A program made the position numbers and the translations under genes. 64,000 nucleotides of DNA from a bacterium (lineage in GTDB: Bacteria > Desulfobacterota > Binatia > HRBIN30 > CADEER01): assembly GCA_019637795.1 (NCBI GenBank), contig JAHBUY010000001.1:641001-705000 (forward strand). The letters are read 5' to 3'. How positions within the stretch are numbered: position 1 is the stretch's first letter; every line of letters begins with the position of its first letter. This document shows positions 30,976 to 41,962 of this stretch, piece by piece. The notes below the pieces were generated by a model. That model made no database searches. It was given only the letters and a program-made list of their open reading frames with translations, and was not told where the DNA came from.

Positions 30976-32447
30976 CGTCGGCCGCCGCTCGGCGGGCGCA
31001 CCGCCTTGTTCAGCTTCATCGTCATGCGGAAGTCGATGCCGCCCTTCGGGTCCGGCTTGGCGTCCTTCACCTCCACGCCGCTGAACACCCCGGTGTGCTC
31101 GAGGCCGGCCTTGATGTCGTCCACCGTCGTATACGTCTCGGTGTTGCAGCGCACCCGCACCGCGTCCGGGTCCATCGTCCATTCCTCGCAGTCGATGCGG
31201 ATGTTGTTCGGCACGGCGCCGGCGGCGGCGCGCAGGATATCGATGCTGGTCGACGTGCTCACCGGTACGATGTCGGTGACCAGGTCCACGCGTTCGCGCA
31301 GCGCATCGGTCTCCTGCTGCAACACGCCCTTGGGATTGAGCGGGCGGCCGAGGTCGGGCAGGGTCGCGGCGAAGACCTTCTGGATCTGGGTGTCGATCGC
31401 CGCCGCCTGCTGGCGGAGCTGCTGGTACTTCACGAACATGTCGAGCACCGTCAGCACCAGCACGACGACGCCGAGCAGCGCCACCGTCCGCAAGGCCCGC
31501 CGCAGCTCCTGCTGGCCGCGATGGAAGGTGAACTCGCCCTTGCGGAAGTTCACGCCCAATGCGGCGTTCGGCGACACCTCGCGCAGGGCGAGGCCGAGGC
31601 TCGAGCTGAAGGCTGGTGCCTGCGTCCCGATCTCGGGCGTCAGGGTGGGGAGGCCGATGCGATCGAGACGGCGCACGCTGACGCCGAGCGCCGCGGCCAG
31701 CGGCCGTTCGAGGCCGTCGACCAGCGCCGGGTCGCCGGCGACATAGCACGGCAGCTCGTCGTCCAGCGCGGCGCCGTTGAGCGCCAGCAGGGTCCAGCGC
31801 AGGTCGGCGATCGTCGCGTCGGCGCCGGCCTCGCCGCTGCCGTTGCTCTCGGCGTCGGGCAGCGGGCGCGCCAGGGTACGCAGGCCGACCAGCTCGCGTT
31901 CGCGGTACAGCGCGACGGTGATGGTGCCGACGCCGAAGTCGACGAAGGCGAAGGTCGGCGGGCGGTCCGGAACGAGGCTCAGGACGTTGAGCGCGGCGAG
32001 CGGCCCGATGCCGACCACCTTGGGATCGGCGCCGCTCTCCTGCAGCAGCTTCAGATGCGCTTCGAGGTCGTCGCGTTGGACCAGGGCGGCCAGCACGGTC
32101 GAGCCGGCGCTGTCGCGCTGCAGGACCTGGTAGTCGACCACCACCTCGTCGAGGCCGAAGGGGACGCTGTTCTCGAGCTCGAACGGGATGGTCTGCGAGA
32201 GCTTCTTCTGGTCGCGGAACGGCAGGAAGAGCGTCCGCCAGGTGACCCGGTCGCCGGGCAGCGCCGAGAGGATGGTGTCCCCGGGCTCGCTGTGGGAGGC
32301 GACGAACTGCCTGACCTGGTCGCTCGCGTTCCCGTTCAGGGCCTCGCGAAAGAAGCCCGCGACCTTGTAGTCGCGGAAGCTGGTCTGCACGACCGCCGCC
32401 TTGAGCTCGGCGTCGCCGATCTCGAGAGACAAGATGCGTTGTGGCAT
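30972..32447 (-). CDS. gspL: Type II secretion system protein L
   Basis: The 491-residue protein has a PilM/actin-like cytoplasmic domain (RILSLEIGDAELKAAVVQTS, FAFVDFGVGTITVALYRERE) that binds the GspE ATPase, a membrane helix near residue 330 (TVALLGVVVLVLTVLDMF) and a PilN-like periplasmic domain. It is longer than many GspL proteins because the cytoplasmic part is complete. The start lies nine bases after the gspK stop. Confidence 0.88.
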   Translation of the reverse strand: MPQRILSLEIGDAELKAAVVQTSFRDYKVAGFFREALNGNASDQVRQFVASHSEPGDTILSALPGDRVTWRTLFLPFRDQKKLSQTIPFELENSVPFGLDEVVVDYQVLQRDSAGSTVLAALVQRDDLEAHLKLLQESGADPKVVGIGPLAALNVLSLVPDRPPTFAFVDFGVGTITVALYRERELVGLRTLARPLPDAESNGSGEAGADATIADLRWTLLALNGAALDDELPCYVAGDPALVDGLERPLAAALGVSVRRLDRIGLPTLTPEIGTQAPAFSSSLGLALREVSPNAALGVNFRKGEFTFHRGQQELRRALRTVALLGVVVLVLTVLDMFVKYQQLRQQAAAIDTQIQKVFAATLPDLGRPLNPKGVLQQETDALRERVDLVTDIVPVSTSTSIDILRAAAGAVPNNIRIDCEEWTMDPDAVRVRCNTETYTTVDDIKAGLEHTGVFSGVEVKDAKPDPKGGIDFRMTMKLNKAVRPPSGGRR

Positions 32448-32456
32448 GCTGCTGGG

Positions 32457-33659
32457 TCAGCCGCGCCGGTCGCGCGGCGCATTCTCCTCGTCCATCGTCC
32501 CGGGCTGGTCCTCATCCTCGCCGGGGAGCGGACGGAAGAGGCGCGCGCCCCCCTCCTTTTGCCAGTCCAGCGGCCGCAAAGTCCAGTTGGGGAGGGGTTT
32601 ACCGTTGCTCCCGACCTGCTGCACCCCGCCGCTGCGCGGGCGCAGCGAGGTCTGCCGCGCCACCAGGATGCTGATCGTCTGGCCGATGCCGCCGCTGTCG
32701 GGGTTGTCGGGATCGACGTTGGTGAGCGCGCTCGCCTCCAGGCGGAAAAGGCGACTCTGCACGCCGAAGAGGGTCGACTTGATGTTCGAGTTCTCGAGGC
32801 TGCCGATGATGCTGTTCAGATCGCCGCTGGCGCGAAACGGCTGGTCGGGATCGCGTTGCCGCTGCACCACCTCGTCGACCGTGCCGCTGTCCGCGCACGC
32901 GCCCTGGTGTTGCTCGGCGTTGAGCACGGCGGCGAGCACCTCGCGCGGCGCGGTGTTGACGTTGATGCGCGGCAGCAGCGCGCGCGGCTGCGCGGTCAGG
33001 ACGCCGCGCAGCTTCTGCAGGTCCTGGCTGGAGATGCGGAAGGTGGCGCCGAAATCCTCGAGCGAGGTGAAGTCGGGAATGACGCCGGGGTTGCCGTCGT
33101 CGCGCGGAGGCGGCTCCTGCTGCCAGTACTCGGCCAGGCGGTCGACCACCTCGACGTCGATGCCGCGGCCGGCGAACAGGCAGCGCATGGCGTCGCGCAG
33201 CACGGCGCTGCCGGTCACCGACTGGCCCTGGACCCGGCGCGGCGGTTCGCGGGTGTTGTTGACGTTGATCTTGCCGCTCTCGTCGCGCACCGTGCAGCGC
33301 AGGCGCATGGTCGGGTCGATGTTCAGCTCGCGGCAGAACTGGACCATCTGCGGGAACCAGTCCTCGCTGTAGGCGTCGTACGCCGGCTCTTCGTCGAGCA
33401 TGAGGAAGCCCTCCGCGAGATTGATGCCGGAGCGGGCGAGGAGCTGCGCCTGGAGGGCGTGGACGGCATTGCGCGTCCGGTGCTGATCGAGCTGCGTGTT
33501 GAAGGTGAACTCGGTCACCAGAATGGTCAGCAGGGCGACGACGGCGAGCACGATGACCAGCGCCAGACCGCGCTCGTTGTCGAGCGGGCGCGGCGCCGCG
33601 GCGGCGGCGCCGCCGCGCGCGGCCTCACTCCGTCCCGTGGTCGGACTCATCGTGCTCAT
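32457..33659 (-). CDS. gspK: Type II secretion minor pseudopilin K
   Basis: The 400-residue protein has a short leader and a hydrophobic helix (ERGLALVIVLAVVALLTILV, with processing before the hydrophobic run). The large alpha-helical domain has the family motifs SGINLAEGFLMLDEEP, SGKINVNNTREP and LPRINVNTAPREVLAAVL. GspK caps the pseudopilus with GspI and GspJ. Two close ATGs (33659 and 33650) are both possible starts; the gene overlaps the end of gspJ by 35 bases. Confidence 0.9.
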   Translation of the reverse strand: MSTMSPTTGRSEAARGGAAAAAPRPLDNERGLALVIVLAVVALLTILVTEFTFNTQLDQHRTRNAVHALQAQLLARSGINLAEGFLMLDEEPAYDAYSEDWFPQMVQFCRELNIDPTMRLRCTVRDESGKINVNNTREPPRRVQGQSVTGSAVLRDAMRCLFAGRGIDVEVVDRLAEYWQQEPPPRDDGNPGVIPDFTSLEDFGATFRISSQDLQKLRGVLTAQPRALLPRINVNTAPREVLAAVLNAEQHQGACADSGTVDEVVQRQRDPDQPFRASGDLNSIIGSLENSNIKSTLFGVQSRLFRLEASALTNVDPDNPDSGGIGQTISILVARQTSLRPRSGGVQQVGSNGKPLPNWTLRPLDWQKEGGARLFRPLPGEDEDQPGTMDEENAPRDRRG

Positions 33660-34488
33660 CCGCGTCGTGGTCGCCGTTCTGCCCTGTCGCGCGCTGGTTC
33701 GCGGACACCGCCGGCGTCGGCTGACCGCGCGCCAGCGGCAGGTCGACCACCGTGTAGAAGGGATGCTCGGCGCCGTCCTCATCGGCCAGGGTCAGGGTGA
33801 TCTCCACCGCCGCGGGGAGACGGCCGTAGGTGGCGCTGTTGTCGACCGTGCTGTCCCAGTCGTCGCGCCAGTCGCCGACGGTGTCGTCGAAATAGCGGAA
33901 GATCAGCGACGTGACCGGCAGGCAGGAGCCCGGGAGATCGAGGTCGTCCTGGACGTTCGGGCACTCGAGCAGCAACGAGGCCTGTTCGGTGGGCGCCTGG
34001 TCCTCGTCCTGCTCGTCGAGGCTCGAGGACGGCTGCTGCTGGATGCCGTCGGCCTTGTCGAGCATCGCCTTGTAGAGGTACTCCTCGCGCAGCAGCGAGT
34101 ACTGGCCGCGCCGCTTGGCGATGGGCAGGAGGCTGTACACCACGAGCACGCGCCCGGGGCGGACGCGGTTCATCCCGAAGCCGCCGCGGTTCATGGTCAC
34201 CAGGTGCAGCTCCGGCGCGCTGCTACGGCCCCCGCCGCCGCGGAAGTAGATGCGGTCGCCCGATGGCGGCGGCAGCGCCGCCTCGATGTCGCCGGCCAGC
34301 TTCATCACCGCCAGGCGGCCGGCGGAATAGAGCTCGGAGCGGCTCTCGGCGATGCGCTTCGACGATTCGGTGCGCGACAGCGAGCCGTAGACCGTCGCCG
34401 TCACCAGGCTGAGGATCACGATCGCGAGCAGCAGCTCGAGCAGCGTGAAGCCGCGGGCGTCAGGTCTGCTTGTCGGGGTCACGGCCAT
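33625..34488 (-). CDS. gspJ: Type II secretion minor pseudopilin J
   Basis: The 287-residue protein has a prepilin leader cleaved at RG|FTLLELLLAIVILSLV and the GspJ beta-rich domain (AGRLAVMKLAGDIEAAL, LHLVTMNRGG, SLIFRYFDDT). The C-terminus carries an unusual acidic, His-containing tail (GQNGDHDADEHDESDHGTE) that could bind metal, which is not typical of the family. The ATG at 34488 overlaps the gspI stop. Confidence 0.88.
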   Translation of the reverse strand: MAVTPTSRPDARGFTLLELLLAIVILSLVTATVYGSLSRTESSKRIAESRSELYSAGRLAVMKLAGDIEAALPPPSGDRIYFRGGGGRSSAPELHLVTMNRGGFGMNRVRPGRVLVVYSLLPIAKRRGQYSLLREEYLYKAMLDKADGIQQQPSSSLDEQDEDQAPTEQASLLLECPNVQDDLDLPGSCLPVTSLIFRYFDDTVGDWRDDWDSTVDNSATYGRLPAAVEITLTLADEDGAEHPFYTVVDLPLARGQPTPAVSANQRATGQNGDHDADEHDESDHGTE

Positions 34489-34858
34489 CACGGATGAAGT
34501 AGAGCAGCTCGACGGCATTCGGATTGCGCTCGTCCCAGAAGACGTGCAGGACGACGCGGCGGACGGTCGCGACGTCGGTGTCCTCGACGTCGCGCTCCCA
34601 GTAGAAGCCCGGCATCTCGGAGAACTCGCCGTGCGAGATCCCGGTGTCCGGCCACTGTTCGATGACCTCCATCTCGGTGATGAAGCGCCGCGCCAGCAGC
34701 GTCGCCTGGGTCAGGTTCTGGTCGTCGCCGATCATCTTCAGGTTGCGATTGTGCAGGCCGAGCAGGCCCACGAAGGCGAAGGCGACGATGGTCATCGCCA
34801 CCATCACCTCGATGAGGGTGAACCCGGCGGCGCGGCCGCGCTCAGCTCGAGGCGCCAA
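34460..34858 (-). CDS. gspI: Type II secretion minor pseudopilin I
   Basis: The 132-residue protein has a prepilin leader and helix (AAG|FTLIEVMVAMTIVAFAFV) and the short GspI globular domain (LARRFITEMEVIEQWPDTG). The start appears to be TTG at 34858, overlapping the gspH stop; no ATG exists between it and the leader cleavage site. Confidence 0.88.
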   Translation of the reverse strand: MAPRAERGRAAGFTLIEVMVAMTIVAFAFVGLLGLHNRNLKMIGDDQNLTQATLLARRFITEMEVIEQWPDTGISHGEFSEMPGFYWERDVEDTDVATVRRVVLHVFWDERNPNAVELLYFIRDGRDPDKQT

Positions 34859-35402
34859 GGTCGATGTATCCCGCCGCGACGTGGGCGCGGCCGGTGAGCC
34901 CGTTGGCGACGTAGAGCGTGTAGAATTCCTGGCCGTTCTGCAGGTGGACGGCCATCGGCTCGACGAAGCCGTCGGGGAAGAAGTGCGCCAGGGCGACGCC
35001 CTGATAGAGCTTGCCGCCGGTTTCCGGGGTATCGACGTCGGCGATCTGCACCGTCGACGGCAGGGTCACGTCGCGCGCCAGGATGCCGCTGCTGTGCGTG
35101 AAGGACGCGGCGTCGTCGGTGACGTCCGCCTCGGTGACGAAGTAGCGCTGCTGGTCGAGATCGAAATTGATGCGGTAGACGCGCCCGTTGAGGATCGCCT
35201 CCTCCTGGAGGAAGCGGAAGGTGGCCGCGAGCTTGCGGGTCTGGGCCTGGAGCTCGGCGCGCGACTGGTCGCGAAAGCGGGGGACGACGAGGGCGACGAT
35301 GGTGGCGATGATCAGCAGCACCAGGCCGATCTCGATGAGCGTGAAGCCGCCCTCGCGGCGACGCCGACGCTCATTCGATGTTGAGGTTGCTGATGTCGGC
35401 AT
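34842..35402 (-). CDS. gspH: Type II secretion minor pseudopilin H
   Basis: The 186-residue protein has a prepilin leader (REGG|FTLIEIGLVLLIIATIVA) and the GspH domain (LAATFRFLQEEAILNGRVYR, then INFDLDQQRYFV). GspH lies below the tip of the pseudopilus. The ATG at 35402 lies 31 bases inside the end of gspG. Confidence 0.87.
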   Translation of the reverse strand: MPTSATSTSNERRRRREGGFTLIEIGLVLLIIATIVALVVPRFRDQSRAELQAQTRKLAATFRFLQEEAILNGRVYRINFDLDQQRYFVTEADVTDDAASFTHSSGILARDVTLPSTVQIADVDTPETGGKLYQGVALAHFFPDGFVEPMAVHLQNGQEFYTLYVANGLTGRAHVAAGYIDLGASS

Positions 35403-35790
35403 TGTAGCCTTCGCCGCCCTCGACGCCGTCGGCGCCCAGCGAGGCGACGATCACGCGGCGGCCGTCGCTCTGGTAGATGTACTCGGCACCCCACGGATCG
35501 ACCGGGATCTTGTCGAGGTAGCCGTCCGGGTTCCACTTCTTGGCGCGCGGCGGCGCCTGCACCAGGGCGGTCAGACCTTCGGCGCTGGTCGGATAGAAGC
35601 CGTTGTCGATCTTGAACAGGTTGAGCGCGGATTCGATCGCCTTGATGTCCGCCTTCGCCTTGGTGACGCGCGCCTCGTCGGTGCGGCCCACGATCTTGGG
35701 CACGACGAGCGCGGCGAGCAGGCCGAGGATGAGTACCACGACCATGATCTCGATGAGGGTGAATCCGGCGGTCGAGGAAAGACGACGCAT
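35371..35790 (-). CDS. gspG: Type II secretion major pseudopilin G
   Basis: The 139-residue protein has the major pseudopilin form: leader STAG|FTLIEIMVVVLILGLLAA with Glu5 of the mature helix, KADIKAIESALNLFKIDNG and the calcium/loop region DGYLDKIPVDPWGAEYIYQ. GGAGG lies seven bases before the ATG at 35790, the strongest ribosome site in the operon, in keeping with the high demand for this subunit. Confidence 0.94.
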   Translation of the reverse strand: MRRLSSTAGFTLIEIMVVVLILGLLAALVVPKIVGRTDEARVTKAKADIKAIESALNLFKIDNGFYPTSAEGLTALVQAPPRAKKWNPDGYLDKIPVDPWGAEYIYQSDGRRVIVASLGADGVEGGEGYNADISNLNIE

Positions 35791-35828
35791 GAGGAACCTC
35801 CAACGCGGGCGGCTGTTCGTCGCCCGCA

Positions 35829-37085
35829 TCATTTCACGAGTTGGTTGAGATCGAAGATCGGCAGCAGGATCGCCATGACGATGAAGAGCACGACGCCGCC
35901 CATGAAGATGACCAGCACCGGCTCCATGACGCTGCTCAGCGCCGACACCGAGGCCTCCACCTCGCCGTCGTAGGCGTCGGCGGCGCGCGACAACATCTGC
36001 TCCAGCTCGCCGCTCTTCTCGCCGACCGCGATCATGTGGACCAGCAGGGGCGGAAACAGGCCGCTCTTCTTCAGCGGGTCGGCGACGCTGTGGCCTTCGC
36101 GGATGCTGTTGCGACCATCCTCGATGGCGTTGCTGAGGACCATGTTGCTGACCACGTGCTTGACGATGTCGAGCGCCTGCAACAGCGGGATGCCGCCGAG
36201 CAGCAGGGTCGAGAGCGTGCGCGCGAAGCGCGCCAGGGCGACCTTCTTCAGCACCTTGCCGAAGTAGGGAACGCGCAGGGTGAGGGCGTCGAAGCGCAGC
36301 CGGCCGGTCGGCGTGCGGGTGGAGACGCGGACGGCGATGACCGCGATCACGATGACCGCCAGGATCGCCCACCAGTAGGTCGAGAGGAAGTTGCTGATGG
36401 CGAGCAGGACGATGGTCATCGTCGGCAACTTGGCGTTCCGCTCCTCGAAGATGCGCGTCACCTTCGGCACGACGTACGACAGCAGGAAGAACAGGATGCC
36501 CATCGAGGCGATGCCCATGAACACCGGATAGGTGAGCGCCGAGCGAACCTTGCCGCGCAGCGCCGCGGCGCGCTCGGTGTATTCGGCGAGACGCACGAGC
36601 ACGATGTCGAGGGCGCCGCTGGCCTCGCCGGCGCGCACCATGTTCACGTACAGATCGCTGAACACCGCCGGGTGCTGCTTCATCGCATCGGCCAGCGTGC
36701 CGCCTTCGACCACCAGCTCGCGCACCTGCGACAGGACCTTCTTGTGGCGCGGCGTGTCCACCTGCTCGATCAGGGCGCCCAGGCAATCCACCAGCGGCAG
36801 GCCGGCACCGACCAGGGTCGCCAACTGGCGGGTGATCAGTGCCAGGTCCTGCGGCGTCATGCCGCGCTCGAACAGATTGCCGAGGTTCAGATTGAAGCCG
36901 CCGATGCGGACACCGCCACTGGCGGCCGCCGCGGCCGGCGCCTGTTCGCGCGTCTCGCTCAGCTCGGTGGGGAAGATGCCCGAGCGGCGCAGCTTCAGGC
37001 GGGCGTTCTTGGGCGTGTCGGCGTCGACGATCCCGCCGACGTTGCGGCCTTTCTCGTTGAGCCCCTTGTAGGCGTAAACCGGCAT
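35829..37085 (-). CDS. gspF: Type II secretion inner-membrane protein F
   Basis: The 418-residue protein has two cytoplasmic helical repeats (LALITRQLATLVGAGLPLVD and FARTLSTLLLGGIPLLQALD) and three membrane helices (near ALTYPVFMGIASMGILFFLL, WWAILAVIVIAVIAV, and VMEPVLVIFMGGVVLFIVMA). The ATG at 37085 begins the conserved MPVYAYKGLNEKGRNVGG; upstream in-frame sequence is not conserved. Confidence 0.93.
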   Translation of the reverse strand: MPVYAYKGLNEKGRNVGGIVDADTPKNARLKLRRSGIFPTELSETREQAPAAAAASGGVRIGGFNLNLGNLFERGMTPQDLALITRQLATLVGAGLPLVDCLGALIEQVDTPRHKKVLSQVRELVVEGGTLADAMKQHPAVFSDLYVNMVRAGEASGALDIVLVRLAEYTERAAALRGKVRSALTYPVFMGIASMGILFFLLSYVVPKVTRIFEERNAKLPTMTIVLLAISNFLSTYWWAILAVIVIAVIAVRVSTRTPTGRLRFDALTLRVPYFGKVLKKVALARFARTLSTLLLGGIPLLQALDIVKHVVSNMVLSNAIEDGRNSIREGHSVADPLKKSGLFPPLLVHMIAVGEKSGELEQMLSRAADAYDGEVEASVSALSSVMEPVLVIFMGGVVLFIVMAILLPIFDLNQLVK

Positions 37086-37149
37086 ACCGACGCAGCTTCC
37101 GACGATCGGGCAGCGCTGGAGATTCACTCCGCGCGGCCCGCCCACGGGC

Positions 37150-38859
<1,710 letters not shown>

Positions 38860-38866
38860 GGTCACG

Positions 38867-41800
38867 TCACTGTAGCGCAGACCAGGCGGTCACGTCAGAG
38901 GATGTTGCGTCGTCGAGCTGCCGCCAGTGCAGGTAATCGCCCTTGGCGGCGTCGACCGGCAGACCCTCGGGATAGACCAGCAGGGCCTCCCGGGCGGTCG
39001 GGTAGGCTTCCAGCACGCGGTAGTAGCCCTCGTACTTGTCGCTCGTGAACCGGTACTGGTTGCCGGCCTCGAAGAGGTTGGAGAGGCTCGAGTCCTGCGG
39101 CAGCTCGACGGCCAGCAGACCGCTGGCCGTCTGCAACCCCGGCGGCGGCGTCCCCATCTGGGCGAAGGCGGCGAGCAGGACATAGCGGGCCGGCGGGTGG
39201 GGGACGGCCGGCTGCGGCTCGCTGCGGATCGCGTCGATCGCCGGGCGATTGACGTCGACCGCCGCCATCTGCGTGCCCGCGGCCCCGGTCGCAACGCCCG
39301 CACCGGCGGCCGGCAACGGGGGCGGGCTGTAGATCGTGGCGCCCTTGGCACGATTCTCGGCCACGTCGCCACCGCCGGTCGCCTCGCCTTCCTTGGGAAT
39401 GTCCGGCGTCCACGACGGGTTGTCGAGGATCTTGCGCTTGCGGTAGCGGATGCCGCGCTCCTCCATGAACGACTTCATCTTGTCGCGCTCTTCGACCGAC
39501 TTGTCGCGGTGCTCGGCCGCATCGCGGATGATGTGCGGAGTGAGGAAGATCAGCAGATTGATCTTCTCTCGCATGCCGGAGGTGCTGCGGAAGAGGTTGC
39601 CGATCACCGGGATGTCGCTGATGAACGGCACGCTGTTCTCCTGGTTGTCGGTGCCGTCGGAGATCAGGCCACCGATGACGACCGTCTGCTTGTCGCGGAC
39701 GACCACCGACGTGGTGGCGGAGCGGATCGTCGTCACCGGGCCGAGCTGGTTGGCGTTGATGAGTGCGTTCTGCACCAGCGCCGAGACCTCCTCGAAGATG
39801 TCGAGACGGACCATGCCGCCCTCGGAGATCTGCGGCGTCAGGCGCAGCGTGATGCCGACGTCGCGGCGCTCGATGGTGTTGAAGGTGTTGCCGAGGTTGG
39901 TCTCGCTGGTCGACGTCGAGGCGATGAACGGCACGTTCTGGCCGACGACGATCTCGGCCTCCTGGTTGTCGGTGGTGACGATGTTCGGCGCCGACAGGAT
40001 GTTGACGTCGTCGTTGCCCTCCGAGGCGGTGATGATGAGCTGCTGCGCCGGCACCACGGTCCCGTTCGGCAGCCGGATCGTCTGGTTGCTGGCGGCGGCG
40101 GCGAGCAGTCCGGAAATGCCGCCCAGCGCCGCGCCGGTCGGATCACTGAGCGCGTTCAGGTTCCTGAAGTTGACGCGGCCGAGCAGCACGCCGTTCCCGG
40201 TGCCGGCGGCGCCCTGCATCTCGATGCCGAGGGCGCGCTGGGTGCTCAGGCGAACCTCCATGACGATCGCTTCCACGTAGACCTGCCGCCGGCGCACATC
40301 GAGCTGGACGATGACCTGCTTCAGGGTCTCGTAGTCCTGCGGCGAGGCGTTGATGATGAGCGCGTTGGTGGAGGGATCGGCGGTGATGCGGACCTGGCCC
40401 TCGAACTCGCCGCCGCCGCCGCCGACGATCGAGGCCACGCCGCCCTGGCCGAGGCCACCCAGACCGCCGCCGCGGCCGCCGCGCAGACTGCCAGAAGCCC
40501 CGCCGCCGAAACCGCCGCCGCCGAAGCCGCCACCGCCGAAGCCGCCACCGCCGAAGCCGCCACCGCCGAAGCCCCCGCCGCCGAACTGGCCACGGGTGCC
40601 ACTGCCGAACTGACTGCCGAGACCGCCGAGACCGCCCTGCTGACCCAGACGGCCGCCGCGAAAGCTGGTCTGGCCGGCGAGGCCGCGCGCCGCCAGACCG
40701 GCGCCGAGGCCGGCCGGGCCGCCCTGGCCGCCGATCAGGTCGGAGAGGACGGGCACGATCTCGAAGGCATTGGCGAACTTCAGGTAGTAGACGTGGATGC
40801 GGCCGGTGCCGAAGGGCAACGGCACGTCGAGGCGCACGATCAGATCCTTGATCTTCCGCATCTCGAGCGGACCGGCGACCAGGATCAGCGCGTTGGTGCG
40901 CTCGTCGGGAATGATCTTGTAGGCGGCGGCGCCCGTGCCTCCCTGCACCGGCTGCGCGTTCGCGGCGGCGGCCGCCACGCCCGGGCGGGCACGCGCCTGG
41001 GCAGCAGCCTGCGCAGCCGCCGCTCCGGGACGCGGCCCCACCGCCCCGGTGGGGGCGGCATTCGCCGGGTCCTCGAGCACCTGCGCCAGGGTCGCGGCGA
41101 GCTCGCCGGCGAAGGCGTAGTTGAGGCGCACCACCTCGACGCCGCGATCCTTCACGTCGACGTCGAGCTCCTTGAGAATGCCGGAGATGCGGTCGATGTT
41201 CGAGGCGCTGTCGATGATGATCATCGTGTTGGTCGCCGTGTAGGCGGCCAAGAGACCGTTCGCCGACACCAGCGGCTGAACGATCCCCAGCATGTTGTTC
41301 ACGTCGACGTTCTCGAGCTTCATCAGCTTGGTGATGAACTCGTCGCCCTTCATTCGCGGAGCGCCGGGAAACACCGTCTCGACGGTCGAGCTCTTCGCCT
41401 CCTGGGAGGGCAGGATTTTCAGCACCGCGCCGCTCGGCACGGTCGTGAAGCCCTTCACCTGCAGGACCGAATTGAAGACGGCGTACGCCTCGTCGATCGA
41501 GATCTTGCCCGGGGAGATGATCGTCACCTTCCCCTTCACCCGGTCATCGAGGATGAAGTTGCGACCGGTGATCTCGCTGATGAACTTGACCAGTTGGTCC
41601 AGATCGACGTCCTGGAAGTTCATCACGATGCCGTTCTCTTCGGCGTCGTCCCTGGCCGCGGCGGGCTTGGCGCCGCGCGCCATGCCGCCGGCCGGCGGCG
41701 GTGGCGCGGGAGCCTGGACGGCGGGAGCGTTCCCAAACCCCGGCGGCGGCACGGGCGGCGCTTTGGGAACGCCCGCCGGCGGATTCTCGGCCACCACCGG

Positions 41801-41941
41801 TGGCGGATTCTGGGCGGCGGCGGGCGCCGCCGCGTTGGCCCCCGCGGGCGGGGCGGGCGGCGGCTGCGCCGCGACGATGACCGGCATGCACACCGCGGCG
41901 ACCAAGCCGAGGAGCGACAGCCCCGAGCGCAACCACTGCAT
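38867..41941 (-). CDS. gspD: Type II secretion outer-membrane secretin D
   Basis: The 1024-residue secretin has a signal peptide (GLSLLGLVAAVCMPVIVAA), a Pro/Ala-rich spacer, the N0-N3 domains (MNFQDVDLDQLVKFISEITG, VKGKVTIISPGKISIDEAYA, VQPLVSANGLLAAYTATNT) and the secretin channel (GQNVPFIASTSTSE, VVRDKQTVVIGGLI, LLIFLTPHII). An N3 loop carries (GGGGF)n repeats (see 40508-40582). After the secretin core there is a further 170-residue extension ending YRVLEAYPTAREALLVYPEG, absent from classical GspD; its role is unknown. GAGGGA before the ATG at 41941 supports this start over the GTG at 41953. Confidence 0.93.
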   Translation of the reverse strand: MQWLRSGLSLLGLVAAVCMPVIVAAQPPPAPPAGANAAAPAAAQNPPPVVAENPPAGVPKAPPVPPPGFGNAPAVQAPAPPPPAGGMARGAKPAAARDDAEENGIVMNFQDVDLDQLVKFISEITGRNFILDDRVKGKVTIISPGKISIDEAYAVFNSVLQVKGFTTVPSGAVLKILPSQEAKSSTVETVFPGAPRMKGDEFITKLMKLENVDVNNMLGIVQPLVSANGLLAAYTATNTMIIIDSASNIDRISGILKELDVDVKDRGVEVVRLNYAFAGELAATLAQVLEDPANAAPTGAVGPRPGAAAAQAAAQARARPGVAAAAANAQPVQGGTGAAAYKIIPDERTNALILVAGPLEMRKIKDLIVRLDVPLPFGTGRIHVYYLKFANAFEIVPVLSDLIGGQGGPAGLGAGLAARGLAGQTSFRGGRLGQQGGLGGLGSQFGSGTRGQFGGGGFGGGGFGGGGFGGGGFGGGGFGGGASGSLRGGRGGGLGGLGQGGVASIVGGGGGEFEGQVRITADPSTNALIINASPQDYETLKQVIVQLDVRRRQVYVEAIVMEVRLSTQRALGIEMQGAAGTGNGVLLGRVNFRNLNALSDPTGAALGGISGLLAAAASNQTIRLPNGTVVPAQQLIITASEGNDDVNILSAPNIVTTDNQEAEIVVGQNVPFIASTSTSETNLGNTFNTIERRDVGITLRLTPQISEGGMVRLDIFEEVSALVQNALINANQLGPVTTIRSATTSVVVRDKQTVVIGGLISDGTDNQENSVPFISDIPVIGNLFRSTSGMREKINLLIFLTPHIIRDAAEHRDKSVEERDKMKSFMEERGIRYRKRKILDNPSWTPDIPKEGEATGGGDVAENRAKGATIYSPPPLPAAGAGVATGAAGTQMAAVDVNRPAIDAIRSEPQPAVPHPPARYVLLAAFAQMGTPPPGLQTASGLLAVELPQDSSLSNLFEAGNQYRFTSDKYEGYYRVLEAYPTAREALLVYPEGLPVDAAKGDYLHWRQLDDATSSDVTAWSALQ
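40508..40582 (-). repeat. 15-bp tandem repeat in gspD encoding GGGGF units
   Basis: Five consecutive 15-base units (consensus GAAGCCGCCACCGCC on the plus strand) encode repeated Gly-Gly-Gly-Gly-Phe in a flexible N3 loop of the secretin. Three central units are identical. Such repeats can change copy number by replication slippage without shifting the frame. Confidence 0.85.
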
Positions 41942-41962
41942 AGTCCCTCGCACGGCTTGGCT

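Noticed and set aside
40508..40582. Possible CRISPR array
   Set aside because: Units are contiguous 15-mers without spacers inside an open frame encoding GGGGF.
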